Assembly (NCBI GenBank): GCA_027317055.1
Contig: DAHVFK010000125.1
Location: forward strand, 1 to 8,578
DNA length: 8,578 nt
Reading direction: 5' to 3'
Source of the DNA: Betaproteobacteria bacterium
GTDB taxonomy: Bacteria > Pseudomonadota > Gammaproteobacteria > Burkholderiales > SG8-39
The notes below the pieces were generated by a model. It did no database searches and had not been told where the DNA came from. It saw nothing but the letters and a program-made list of their open reading frames with translations. Shown here piece after piece: positions 1 to 7,681 of this stretch (positions are counted from its first letter, which is position 1; each line of letters begins with the position of its first letter). Position numbers and translations under genes: made by a program.

Positions 1-642
1 GTTCCTAAGGTGCAACGCGTCTGACTGCTTGGTCTCCTCGGCGCCGTGCACGCCCACCTCCACAAATGTCGCACCAGAGCGGATCAGCTTGACGAGGATC
101 TCCGCCTGGAACCCGAAACCGCCGCTGGTGATCGTGATCTTCCGCAGCAGTTCGCGCCGATGCACCGGCAGGCCGTTGTAGTAGCGCAGTCGCAGGCCAA
201 AGAGCCGATTGACGATTCCCGTATACGCGCGCGACAGTAAGTAGCGGCCCCAGCTCTTGATCTCCCTGAGGTTCACCATCCACGGGACCACGATGTCCGC
301 AGTCCCGATTTTCTCGAAAATCGGCGGCAAGCTCGAAGCAGGCAAGCCGCCGTCGCCGCACAGTAGCATCACGTACTCGAACGTCGCCTCGTCAAGCCCG
401 CGCTGGTACGAATTGCCGAAGCCCAGGTTGCGCTCGTTATGAATCACTCTCACCTTGTCGTACGCCCCCGCGAGTTCGTCCATGAGCCGGCCGGTGCTAT
501 CGGTGCTGCCGTCGTCGACGAGAATTATCTCGTAGTCTCGGAAGCGTCCGTCGACCTGTTCGAGGATTTGTTCTACAACCGCTCTGACCACGCTCTCCTC
601 GTTTAGGGCAGGCACGATAAACGAGATGGTGTAGAGGTACAT
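1..642 (-). CDS. Glycosyltransferase family 2, DPM1-like (3' end outside window)
   Basis: Probable cytoplasmic-face enzyme that transfers a sugar from a nucleotide donor, likely to polyprenyl phosphate. Reading from the ATG at 642 gives 214 codons with no stop before base 1, so the C-terminus is missing. The GT-A fold is clear: the first strand and loop are SFIVPALNEE (residues 7-16), followed by the nucleotide-binding VDDGSTDSTG (42-51), then NERNLGFGNSYQRGL (69-83). The place where family 2 enzymes carry DxD reads LLCGDGGLP (93-101), a variant of the usual metal motif. GLPVHRREL (157-165) and GFGFQAEILVKLI (175-187) resemble the acceptor half of DPM1-type polyprenyl-phosphate glycosyltransferases. 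I see no strong Shine-Dalgarno upstream, but the start fits because the first strand normally begins within ten residues. It is divergent from the membrane-protein operon. A C-terminal membrane anchor may lie outside the window. The fold is secure; substrate and acceptor are inferred. Confidence 0.9.
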   Translation of the reverse strand, partial: MYLYTISFIVPALNEESVVRAVVEQILEQVDGRFRDYEIILVDDGSTDSTGRLMDELAGAYDKVRVIHNERNLGFGNSYQRGLDEATFEYVMLLCGDGGLPASSLPPIFEKIGTADIVVPWMVNLREIKSWGRYLLSRAYTGIVNRLFGLRLRYYNGLPVHRRELLRKITITSGGFGFQAEILVKLIRSGATFVEVGVHGAEETKQSDALHLRN

Positions 643-783
643 GCCTGTGGGTCGTGAAGAAGCGGCTGCTTGCGCGACAGCCAGAACGCCTGCGGTCATT
701 GTCTGACGGAGGATATCAGTTCGCAGTGCCCCCGCAAACGTGGGATGCCCGGTAACATTTGGCCTATCTCGCCTGGACCTGAC
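643..783. promoter_or_regulatory. Divergent intergenic region, presumed to hold promoters for both directions
   Basis: This 141-base gap lies between the start of the minus-strand glycosyltransferase and the start of the plus-strand operon, so promoters for both are expected here. I found no close match to a -35/-10 pair on the plus strand. On the minus strand, TTTGCG and TATCCT are separated by 17 bases, but the match is too weak to call. The reading frame of the plus-strand gene is open back to a TTG at 670, which would shorten the gap if used. Confidence 0.3.
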
Positions 784-1740
784 ATGAAAAAAGCACTGTT
801 CCTCGCGGCGAAGCTCGCTCTGTCGGTAGCGCTCGTCTGGTATGCGTTCAGCAAGATCGATACCGGCAGCGCGCTGAGCGAGTTAGCCAGCTTGCCTGCC
901 GTTACCATCGCTATTGCCCTCGCGCTTATCGTTCTCCAGTACATGTTCACGGCGTGGCGGCTGAACCTGCTCCTGCGCGAGATTGGCGCTCGGCTTTCGA
1001 TCGAGGCCTGCTTGGACGCCGTCTTCATCGGCGCCTTTTTTAGCCAGACACTGATCTCGTTCGTCGGCGGCGATGCCATGCGGGTGTGGCGGCTTGCCAA
1101 GCAGCGCGTGCCGGTGGGGGAAGCAACGCGCTCCGTCCTGCTGGACCGCCTGTTCGGTTTCATCGGCCTCATCCTGCTCATCATTGCGGCGCTGCCTGTG
1201 CTATTCGGCATCATTCACGACAGCCGCGTCCACGGGGCGATCCTGCTGCTCGTTGCGGCAGCCGTTATGGGATGTACCTTCCTACTGCTTGCATCGCGCC
1301 TGCCCTATTGGCTGCGGCGTCGGCGGCTACTGGGCTTCGTCGCTGAACTCTCGATAATGACCCGAGCGATCATCGCGAGTCACCGTGTGTTTCTCAAGCT
1401 AATTTGCATCTCCGTCGCCGTGCAAGCCGTAAACGTGCTCGTGATCTGGACAACTGCCCGTGGCTTGTCCGTGAACTTGAGCATGACACATTGCCTGGTG
1501 CTCGTGCCGCCAGTGCTGTTCCTGTCGATGATGCCCATCTCGTTCGCGGGCTGGGGCGTGCGAGAAAGCGCGATGGTGGCGGCGCTCGGCGCGGTGGGAG
1601 TGCCGCCAAGCCAGAGCCTCGCCTTGTCGCTAAGTTACGGCATTGCTCTCGTTCTGGTGAGCCTCCCGGGCGGCGCCCTGTGGTTCTACAATCGCGCGCG
1701 AGTTGAGGACGCGATGCCTCCCGACTCGAGCGGAACCTGA
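784..1740 (+). CDS. Lysylphosphatidylglycerol synthase TM-domain / AglD-like (UPF0104) integral membrane protein
   Basis: A 318-residue polytopic inner-membrane protein of the family that includes the membrane half of MprF and AglD-type proteins. Family signatures are clear: FVGGDAMRVWRL (93-104), then LLDRLFGFIGL (119-129), PISFAGWGVRES (251-262) and SLPGGALWFY (293-302). About eight hydrophobic segments are visible, for example near 4-20, 40-57, 124-144, 151-170, 205-222, 236-252 and 281-300. There is no soluble aminoacyl-transferase domain as in full MprF, and the length is usual for the stand-alone form. Stand-alone members often sit beside glycosyltransferases and are suspected of lipid or lipid-sugar translocation; their exact activity is generally unproven. 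I chose ATG 784 because MKKALFLAAKLALS makes a natural first membrane segment. The frame extends upstream to a TTG at 670 and an ATG at 745, adding residues that look unlike coding sequence. It is first in the operon, ten bases before the Nudix gene. Confidence 0.88.
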   Translation: MKKALFLAAKLALSVALVWYAFSKIDTGSALSELASLPAVTIAIALALIVLQYMFTAWRLNLLLREIGARLSIEACLDAVFIGAFFSQTLISFVGGDAMRVWRLAKQRVPVGEATRSVLLDRLFGFIGLILLIIAALPVLFGIIHDSRVHGAILLLVAAAVMGCTFLLLASRLPYWLRRRRLLGFVAELSIMTRAIIASHRVFLKLICISVAVQAVNVLVIWTTARGLSVNLSMTHCLVLVPPVLFLSMMPISFAGWGVRESAMVAALGAVGVPPSQSLALSLSYGIALVLVSLPGGALWFYNRARVEDAMPPDSSGT

Positions 1741-1745
1741 AGAGG
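1741..1745 (+). promoter_or_regulatory. Ribosome binding site of the Nudix gene
   Basis: AGAGG lies five bases before ATG 1751 and directly after the TGA of the preceding gene. It decides the start: the frame is open further upstream to 1703, but that part overlaps the previous gene and is not conserved Nudix sequence. Confidence 0.65.
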
Positions 1746-1750
1746 CGACT

Positions 1751-2329
1751 ATGAGCGACCAAGCCAAACCAATCACCATCTCCGAACGTTGCACTGAGTA
1801 CCGCTGTCCGTTCATGGAGGTTTATCACCGACGTGCCGACTTCGGACATTTTTCTAAGGACTACTACGTCGTCAACTTCCAGCGCCGCGGCGGGGTCGTC
1901 GCGGTGCGCGACCGGCACGTGCTGCTGGTGCGTCAGTACCGCTTCCTGCTGAACGACCATGCCTGGGAGCTGCCTGGCGGCACGATCGAGGACGGCGAAG
2001 ATCTGCAGGCTGGACTCGCACGCGAGTGCTTCGAGGAAACCGGCATCCGACTTAGGGGGCTCAGGGAGCTTCTGGTGTATTACCCCGGGCTGGATAACGT
2101 GGACAACCGCACGACCATTTTCCATACTGATCAGGCCGACACCGAGCGCGAGTTCGTTCCTAACCCCGCTGAGGTCGATGCGATCGACTGGGTGCCACTG
2201 AAGAGGTGTGTGGAAATGGTGTTCACTGGCGGCATCCTCGACGCAATGACTGTGGCGGGCGTCCTTGCATACTCCAATGTCGCGCGTCGCTCGCGATCGC
2301 GTAACAAATACGTGATGCACGGAAATTGA
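1751..2329 (+). CDS. Nudix hydrolase, ADP-ribose/nucleotide-sugar pyrophosphatase type
   Basis: A 192-residue soluble hydrolase of nucleoside diphosphates linked to another moiety. The Nudix box spans residues 77-99: G77, five residues, E83, seven residues, then RECFEETGI (91-99). It fits the consensus G-x5-E-x7-R-E-U-x-E-E-x-G-U except that Cys93 replaces the usual aliphatic residue; the metal-binding glutamates E92, E95 and E96 are present. The flanking strand VLLVRQYR (57-64) and HAWELPGG (70-77) are typical of the ADP-ribose pyrophosphatase/NudF-like group, which also contains GDP-mannose hydrolases. The C-terminus is basic (RRSRSRNK, 179-186). The gene follows the AglD-like gene by ten bases and overlaps the next gene by one base at TGATG, so translation is probably coupled. 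In a glycosyltransferase cluster a nucleotide-sugar substrate is attractive but unproven; ADP-ribose clearance is the default alternative. Confidence 0.92.
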   Translation: MSDQAKPITISERCTEYRCPFMEVYHRRADFGHFSKDYYVVNFQRRGGVVAVRDRHVLLVRQYRFLLNDHAWELPGGTIEDGEDLQAGLARECFEETGIRLRGLRELLVYYPGLDNVDNRTTIFHTDQADTEREFVPNPAEVDAIDWVPLKRCVEMVFTGGILDAMTVAGVLAYSNVARRSRSRNKYVMHGN

Positions 2330-4710
2330 TGACTCTATTTGGCAAGCCGCGTGTCAGTGCGTATGCGGTAGTGTGCACGCTGTTAATTGCCGCTACAGCG
2401 ACCACCCTTATTGGGCTCGGACGCCACTCACTCTTCGTCCTATGCGACGTCGAGTGTGGAGAAAACCTAATTGCGCTACATCAAGCACGCAATCTCGCGC
2501 TAACTGGGCACACATGGGGACTTCTTGAAGATTTTGCAACAAGTCCCGATCCTGTAGCGCATCCCTTCCTATACACTCACAACGTAAATCTTGGCAGTCT
2601 AATTTACGTTGCGCTGGAGACAATCGGGGTTCATTCCATAGCCTCGATGCAGCTTGTGGCGCTGCTCATATTTCTTGTTGGTCTGGCGCTTGCCACAAAG
2701 ACCGTCGAAGAAATCACTCGATCTCGCCTTATCGCTGCGCTGTTTCTGGCTTTTTTCTGCAGCGACTACTATCACGTCTCCGCATGGGGTTTTAACCCGC
2801 TGCGCGGAGCGCATTGGCTTGCACTCTTTGGTCTCCTGCTTTTCCTGTCACGGCTAGCGCGCAGAACAATTGAGGACGCCAAAGTCGCACATCTTATGCG
2901 GGTTTGGGTCGCCCTAGGCGCTGCGATTTGCTTTGGCATTGGTTACGACTTTGCTGCCATATCCGCGATAACTGCAACGCTGGTTTATTTCGCTTTTTCT
3001 CTTCGACCGTTGCAAGTACGAAAAGCGTTCATGGACATCGGCGCCGTTGGACTTGGCATCTTCCTCGCATTTGCCGCGCGTCAAGCGCAAGTAATTTCTG
3101 TTACGGATCTACATTTTTGGTGGACGGATTTTCGCGTGAGCTTTCTCGTCAAGATGCCGCTTGTCCATAATTTTCTGGCGCTGCCCAACTTAGACAGCAT
3201 TGACGCGTACTACGCGAGTCACCACGTCTGGCGCCCTACCGCGGTCCCGGCAGCTTCTCTCAAGGAGCTTCTGATGACACTGGGGACTATGATCAGGGGC
3301 GCAGTCTTTCCAAGTTATGGGCCGATAGGCGCCCTCCTTATGGCTGGGTCAGCGGTCCTGGGCCTGCCTGTTCTCTTTTTTCGCCTCGTTCGGCCCAAGG
3401 GAGTTCTCGTATACGGCATTCCGCTTCTGGTCGGATTAATAGTGGCGGTATTGACATATGGCGTCTTACGCGGGGCCGTATCTTCGCCGCCCCCGTTGGA
3501 GCGCTGGCAACTGGCATTGCTAGCTGGCACGTTGCTGGGCGCGGCATCGGCGGAACTCTTGCGGCGACCCCAATTGCGAGAAAGCGCCGGACAGTCAACG
3601 CCGAGCTTCGTTGATAGTGCCGTATCTGGAACGGTCTTCATCTCCGCCTTAGTGCTAGGTGCGGGACTTGGCATGTCTGTTTTTGCGCCGGTCAGCTTCC
3701 ATTTCTATCTAAAGCATGAATTTCCCCTGCTTGGCGCACCCAGCGCTCTCGCAAAGGCACTGGTGGTTGCAGCAAGTTGCGTTGTCGTCCAAAAGGCGTG
3801 CCAGCGTAAAGATAAGCGCCTAAAGTTCGGGGCGCTCGGTCTTTCGCTGGCGAGTGTGCTCATCGTAGTAGGTCACTTCGCGACTATCTCTGATAACCGA
3901 GCGGTCAAGAGGGGCATGCCTATTGGGTGGATTCCGTTTGTTATGGCTCACCGAGACGCAAGCTACGCGGTGAATTGGTTTTCAAGCACTGTCGCTGCGT
4001 TCTCTCACAACTGGGTGGCCGCCCTTCGACCCGGACATGAGTGGGAGTACCTGCACAACGCGCTGCGGGGGCACCCTCCCTTCACCGTTTCCGATTACAT
4101 GTTATTTGGTGAGCGTGACAGAAGTGAGCGAGCTCCCTATTACTCCAAGCCGGACTATTGGATCTATTTCGTCCGCGAAGACATCACACCCTTCGATGCT
4201 CCCGCACCAAGGTGTCGGAGAAATTATCTCGTGCGCAGTTACGACGCACTCTTTGGAGAGACCGTAGCTCCCCTGATGTATGCAGATCGTCCGCTGACAT
4301 TCGGCCCATCGCATTCTCTTCACTTCGTGCTCTTTATTCGAAATATTGACCCGGACCTCGGCCTAAGGACTTTTCTCCTGCAATCGCAGAATGACCGCAG
4401 TTATTCGTTTGCTTACAACTGCATCTATGAAAACACGGAAGTTGAGCTAGCTGATTCTCAACTTCAGACTTCCGGTGAACACATCTATGGGGCCGCATTG
4501 CTAAATGAGCGGGGACAACAGATGAAGCTGCCCCCGCTGGTAATTACTATCGATCCGCGCAAGCGACCGGCGCCGCCTGAATCAATGTTTCGGCCATCTA
4601 CGCAACCCTCGATTAAGGAGATGGTGGCCGGAATGCGAGGATATCGAGTCGTAGATATCGGTAAGAGATTTGTAATTTTCGACCTCCGTCATCGCGGGGC
4701 GAATAATTAG
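2329..4710 (+). CDS. Large polytopic membrane protein, probable GT-C-like glycosyltransferase (first of a paralogous pair)
   Basis: A 793-residue protein that I cannot assign to a named family. About twelve hydrophobic segments fill residues 10-520 (near 10-30, 107-127, 134-145, 162-176, 194-223, 233-250, 330-350, 359-380, 395-411, 432-453, 473-488, 501-520). A mainly polar C-terminal part of about 270 residues follows, presumably periplasmic. The first external loop holds acidic residues (D40, E42, E45) and DPVAHPFLYTHNVN (74-87), placed like the catalytic first loop of GT-C enzymes such as ArnT and PMT. Other notable residues are W153, N156, H162, D207, D267-F268, H298-H299 and LKHEFP (461-466). 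The same residues recur in the next gene. ATG 2329 shares a base with the Nudix stop; TTG 2326 is an alternative start. Base composition looks AT-richer than its neighbours. Membrane topology is secure; glycosyltransferase activity is inference. Confidence 0.75.
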   Translation: MTLFGKPRVSAYAVVCTLLIAATATTLIGLGRHSLFVLCDVECGENLIALHQARNLALTGHTWGLLEDFATSPDPVAHPFLYTHNVNLGSLIYVALETIGVHSIASMQLVALLIFLVGLALATKTVEEITRSRLIAALFLAFFCSDYYHVSAWGFNPLRGAHWLALFGLLLFLSRLARRTIEDAKVAHLMRVWVALGAAICFGIGYDFAAISAITATLVYFAFSLRPLQVRKAFMDIGAVGLGIFLAFAARQAQVISVTDLHFWWTDFRVSFLVKMPLVHNFLALPNLDSIDAYYASHHVWRPTAVPAASLKELLMTLGTMIRGAVFPSYGPIGALLMAGSAVLGLPVLFFRLVRPKGVLVYGIPLLVGLIVAVLTYGVLRGAVSSPPPLERWQLALLAGTLLGAASAELLRRPQLRESAGQSTPSFVDSAVSGTVFISALVLGAGLGMSVFAPVSFHFYLKHEFPLLGAPSALAKALVVAASCVVVQKACQRKDKRLKFGALGLSLASVLIVVGHFATISDNRAVKRGMPIGWIPFVMAHRDASYAVNWFSSTVAAFSHNWVAALRPGHEWEYLHNALRGHPPFTVSDYMLFGERDRSERAPYYSKPDYWIYFVREDITPFDAPAPRCRRNYLVRSYDALFGETVAPLMYADRPLTFGPSHSLHFVLFIRNIDPDLGLRTFLLQSQNDRSYSFAYNCIYENTEVELADSQLQTSGEHIYGAALLNERGQQMKLPPLVITIDPRKRPAPPESMFRPSTQPSIKEMVAGMRGYRVVDIGKRFVIFDLRHRGANN

Positions 4711-4753
4711 CGAGTAGGTCGGCTCAACGCCGGCATCGGTGACGGTCAAAATT

Positions 4754-7657
4754 ATGGGCAACCCAACGCAAACGAAAACGCTTGGCTGCGCAGCGCGCGA
4801 CGCGGTCTTCGTAGCCCTTGTCTATCTCGTGCTTTACACCGCGTTCCTGGTGAAGACGAATTTTTTGCCTTATGTCTTCGACAACAACGAATCCTTCTCG
4901 GCATACGTACACGGAAGCAACCTATACCACTTCGGCCTTTCGAAGAGCTACGGCTTGACGGACGAAGCCTACGGCGTCGATCCCGCCGCGCACCCGTACG
5001 TCTATACCCATCAAGGCAACTTCCCCAGGATCGTCGCGTACCTGATGTACGCGGCGGGCATTCGAACGATCGAGGCCCAGATCGCCGTGTCCACGCTCAC
5101 CACGGGCCTCGCCACGGTGCTTCTCGTATGGGCCGTGTTCCGAGAAATCGGCGGACGGAGCGCCGGCCTGCTGGCGGCCACGCTATTCATGACCGAGTAC
5201 ATTCTGACGGCCCAGTGGTTGGTGAATACCTTTCAAGTCTGGCACGCGCTTCTGCTATTCAGCATGCTCTGGCTGATCGAGCGGTACCGACGTACGCGCA
5301 GCGCTTCCCAGCTCGCACTGCTCACCCTCGCGTCCCTGTGCGTGGGCTACTTCGACTTACTGATGGGAGTTTTCACCTTCGTATTTTGCGGCGTGTATGC
5401 GCTCTTGAAGCTGCGTCGTTACGGGCGGCGTGCTGTGACTGCGTCGCTCGGCGCTATGGCAGCGGGCGGGGCCACAAGCGTACTGGTTCTCGTTACTCAA
5501 CTGCTCCTGTATTACGGATGGAGCGGCCTAAAGGAAGACTTCTACCTCACCTTCGTCGCCAGGAATTACGCAGCGACCGCTGATGCGGCGGCCACGGGGT
5601 GGCAGGCGTTCTTTGTAAAGCATCACATCGTCTTCTGGGAGGCCATGGTCGATAGTAGGCCGTTCGCAACCCTAGGCAGCGCGTTGCGCAGCGTGTTCGA
5701 GTACGGGTTTACCGTGTTTACGCCGTACTTTTCTTACCTGATGCTCTCGCTGGCCGGGGCGGCCGCAATCGGCCTCGGCCGGGACGCGACGACGGTGGCG
5801 CACGGGACAGTTGCAGTATCTCGCGATGTAACAGGGCGTCTAGTCCTGTACGTGGCGGTCGCGGCGTTGACCGCGACGCTACTGCTCGGGGCGCAGGGCC
5901 TGGGGCTTGCGCTTGTCTACGGGGCGGCGGCGCTGATTGCGCCGCGCATCGACGGCTCGTTCGGGCACCGGCTCGGGCGCGTTACGAGGCGCGTCGCGCT
6001 AACGACGCTGCACGTAGCCGTGCTGTACGCGATCAACCTCCTTCTCGCGCTGCTGTGCCTCACCGACTTGCTGGAAGGACATGCCACGCCAGCATTCCAG
6101 CTCGCGGGCGCGACGCGCGGCCTGGGGCCGCTGCTGATCTTGTCACTCGCACCCACCTTGCTCATCGCGTGGCTGACACGCGGGTTTTGGGTGCCCGATT
6201 CGCGCACCGATCGCCCAGCGCGGCTGCGTTTCGGCAGGTTCGTCGCATCGGCGCAACACGTCGCGTCGGTAGGCATTTACTACATGCTCGCGGTGGCGCT
6301 TCTGCTAGCGCAGGCGAGGCTGTACGCGGACCCGGGCCTGGCGCTTGGCCCGGTATGGGACTACGTGCTCAGACCCTGGGCACCGAGCGGCGCGACCAAG
6401 CTGTTCGCGGTCCTCGCGATTGGGCTCGGGACAAGCTGGCTATTGGCTGGGTTTCCCGTGCGCGCCAGAGGTGGAATGCTGCGTGCAGCGCTTGCCTACC
6501 TGGCGGCCGCGCTGGCCGGCTACCTTGCGGCTTATTTCTTTTCGCCGGGCTACATGGTCCTTATCAACCTGAAGCGCTTCACTCCGGTTCTCATTTTCCT
6601 GATGCTGCCAATCGCGGTCGCCGCCTTCGCGCTGCTTGTCGACGCGGTGCGCGATGGCGTGCATGCATGGATCACGGTGCCTCGCCCAGGCGCCAGCGGC
6701 GGCAGTGCTAGTACGCGCTGGGGGGGCTTGGTCGCCCTCCTGCTCCTTCTGCACGCGGTCGTGTTCTGGCTTGGGCGCCAATCCGCGTACATGGCCCTCA
6801 TGCCACCGGACGGCGGACGCGTGTTCCAGCAACTCGCCCAACCTCCGTTCCGGGGCAAGAGCTTCGTCGTCAACAGCTACGGCGCGCCGGTGGCCACGGC
6901 GACCGGGTCCTGGGCCTATATCGACCAGCGCCTCGTGAATTCAGGCCATTACAAATTGACCTCGGACGGGTACAGGCCGGACGGCAACTCGATCTACCTT
7001 TGGATGACCGACCGCGCGAATCCGAAATATGCCTTCCCCGACTACGCCCTGTGCTACCAGATGCCGGGATTCAGCAATGCGGCGCGCGTTCTCGAACTCA
7101 TGCGGCTGAACCCGAAGATCGCGGCGACACCAGCCGACGTGTACGATCCCCGGGGACCAAAGGGGGCGGCCAGCTTCGTCGCACCCAACCTCTACGCATG
7201 CGGCGGTGCGTTTGCCACCCAGCGCCAGGCGGGCGCGGCCGCGGCGCACGGGCCCACGGTCACAATCGTCCGCAAGGACCCCAGCTTGCTTAGCCGCTGG
7301 GCGATCGCAAAGCTCGAGGACGACTTTCCCCCGTTTCTCGCCGTGCTGCACCGGTCCGACGGTGCGCGCGTGGAAGTGCGCATAGAGCGCGCGCAAAGCG
7401 AGTGCCGCGCCGACGTGCACTACGTCTACCGCCAGCAACAGGGTAAGCCGGAGGCGGGAACCACGCTGCGCGCGTGGCTCAACCCCTCCTCCGGTGACAA
7501 GGACGGACTGGGTGAGCCGCTGCCTGTTTCAGGCGCAGACGGCTTCGAGCTTCCGCGCGGCGCAACCGGCGAGCTGCGGGTGGCGGTCACGCCGAGCACG
7601 CGAACCCGCCGGGGCGAAACCTTCTGGAGCGCACCCATCACGGTGCACGGTTGTTGA
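4754..7657 (+). CDS. Large polytopic membrane protein, probable GT-C-like glycosyltransferase (second of a paralogous pair)
   Basis: A 967-residue membrane protein distantly homologous to the preceding gene. Hydrophobic segments run from residue 19 to about 674, roughly fifteen or more. The first loop carries E46 and DPAAHPYVYTHQGN (76-89). W155, N158, H164, D201, D262-F263, H290-H291, SPGY (597-600) and LKRFTP (606-611) match counterparts in the upstream protein. Between D262 and P598 there are about 150 more residues than in the paralogue, holding extra membrane helices (near 364-397, 413-441, 456-479). The C-terminal part (about 680-967) is soluble and presumably periplasmic. It contains NSYGAPVATATGSWAY (707-722), cysteines at 767, 816, 884 and 967, and a beta-rich end resembling no domain I recognise. 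I chose ATG 4754, which has GGTGA some eleven bases upstream; GTG 4739 would add five residues. A role as a lipid-linked-sugar-dependent transferase is inferred; an O-antigen or glycan assembly membrane protein of another type is possible. Confidence 0.77.
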   Translation: MGNPTQTKTLGCAARDAVFVALVYLVLYTAFLVKTNFLPYVFDNNESFSAYVHGSNLYHFGLSKSYGLTDEAYGVDPAAHPYVYTHQGNFPRIVAYLMYAAGIRTIEAQIAVSTLTTGLATVLLVWAVFREIGGRSAGLLAATLFMTEYILTAQWLVNTFQVWHALLLFSMLWLIERYRRTRSASQLALLTLASLCVGYFDLLMGVFTFVFCGVYALLKLRRYGRRAVTASLGAMAAGGATSVLVLVTQLLLYYGWSGLKEDFYLTFVARNYAATADAAATGWQAFFVKHHIVFWEAMVDSRPFATLGSALRSVFEYGFTVFTPYFSYLMLSLAGAAAIGLGRDATTVAHGTVAVSRDVTGRLVLYVAVAALTATLLLGAQGLGLALVYGAAALIAPRIDGSFGHRLGRVTRRVALTTLHVAVLYAINLLLALLCLTDLLEGHATPAFQLAGATRGLGPLLILSLAPTLLIAWLTRGFWVPDSRTDRPARLRFGRFVASAQHVASVGIYYMLAVALLLAQARLYADPGLALGPVWDYVLRPWAPSGATKLFAVLAIGLGTSWLLAGFPVRARGGMLRAALAYLAAALAGYLAAYFFSPGYMVLINLKRFTPVLIFLMLPIAVAAFALLVDAVRDGVHAWITVPRPGASGGSASTRWGGLVALLLLLHAVVFWLGRQSAYMALMPPDGGRVFQQLAQPPFRGKSFVVNSYGAPVATATGSWAYIDQRLVNSGHYKLTSDGYRPDGNSIYLWMTDRANPKYAFPDYALCYQMPGFSNAARVLELMRLNPKIAATPADVYDPRGPKGAASFVAPNLYACGGAFATQRQAGAAAAHGPTVTIVRKDPSLLSRWAIAKLEDDFPPFLAVLHRSDGARVEVRIERAQSECRADVHYVYRQQQGKPEAGTTLRAWLNPSSGDKDGLGEPLPVSGADGFELPRGATGELRVAVTPSTRTRRGETFWSAPITVHGC

Positions 7658-7681
7658 GTGCCCGCCTCAGGTCGCTTCGAG

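Noticed and set aside
670..783. An N-terminal extension of the AglD-like protein to TTG 670 or ATG 745
   Set aside because: The added residues are polar, Cys/Pro-rich and unlike the family, and no good ribosome binding site precedes either codon; ATG 784 opens directly into the first membrane helix.
643..783. A minus-strand promoter made of TTTGCG and TATCCT spaced by 17 bases
   Set aside because: The spacing is right but each hexamer matches consensus poorly, so it was not called as a separate feature.
1394..2320. A long minus-strand open frame of 308 codons opposite the AglD-like and Nudix genes
   Set aside because: It is antisense to two genes with clear family motifs, spans their junction, and its product is Arg/Ser-rich with no recognisable domain.
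6055..6711. A plus-strand 218-codon frame inside the second membrane-protein gene
   Set aside because: It is an out-of-frame shadow in GC-rich DNA; its product is Arg/Ala-rich and the main frame has continuous membrane helices and paralogue motifs.
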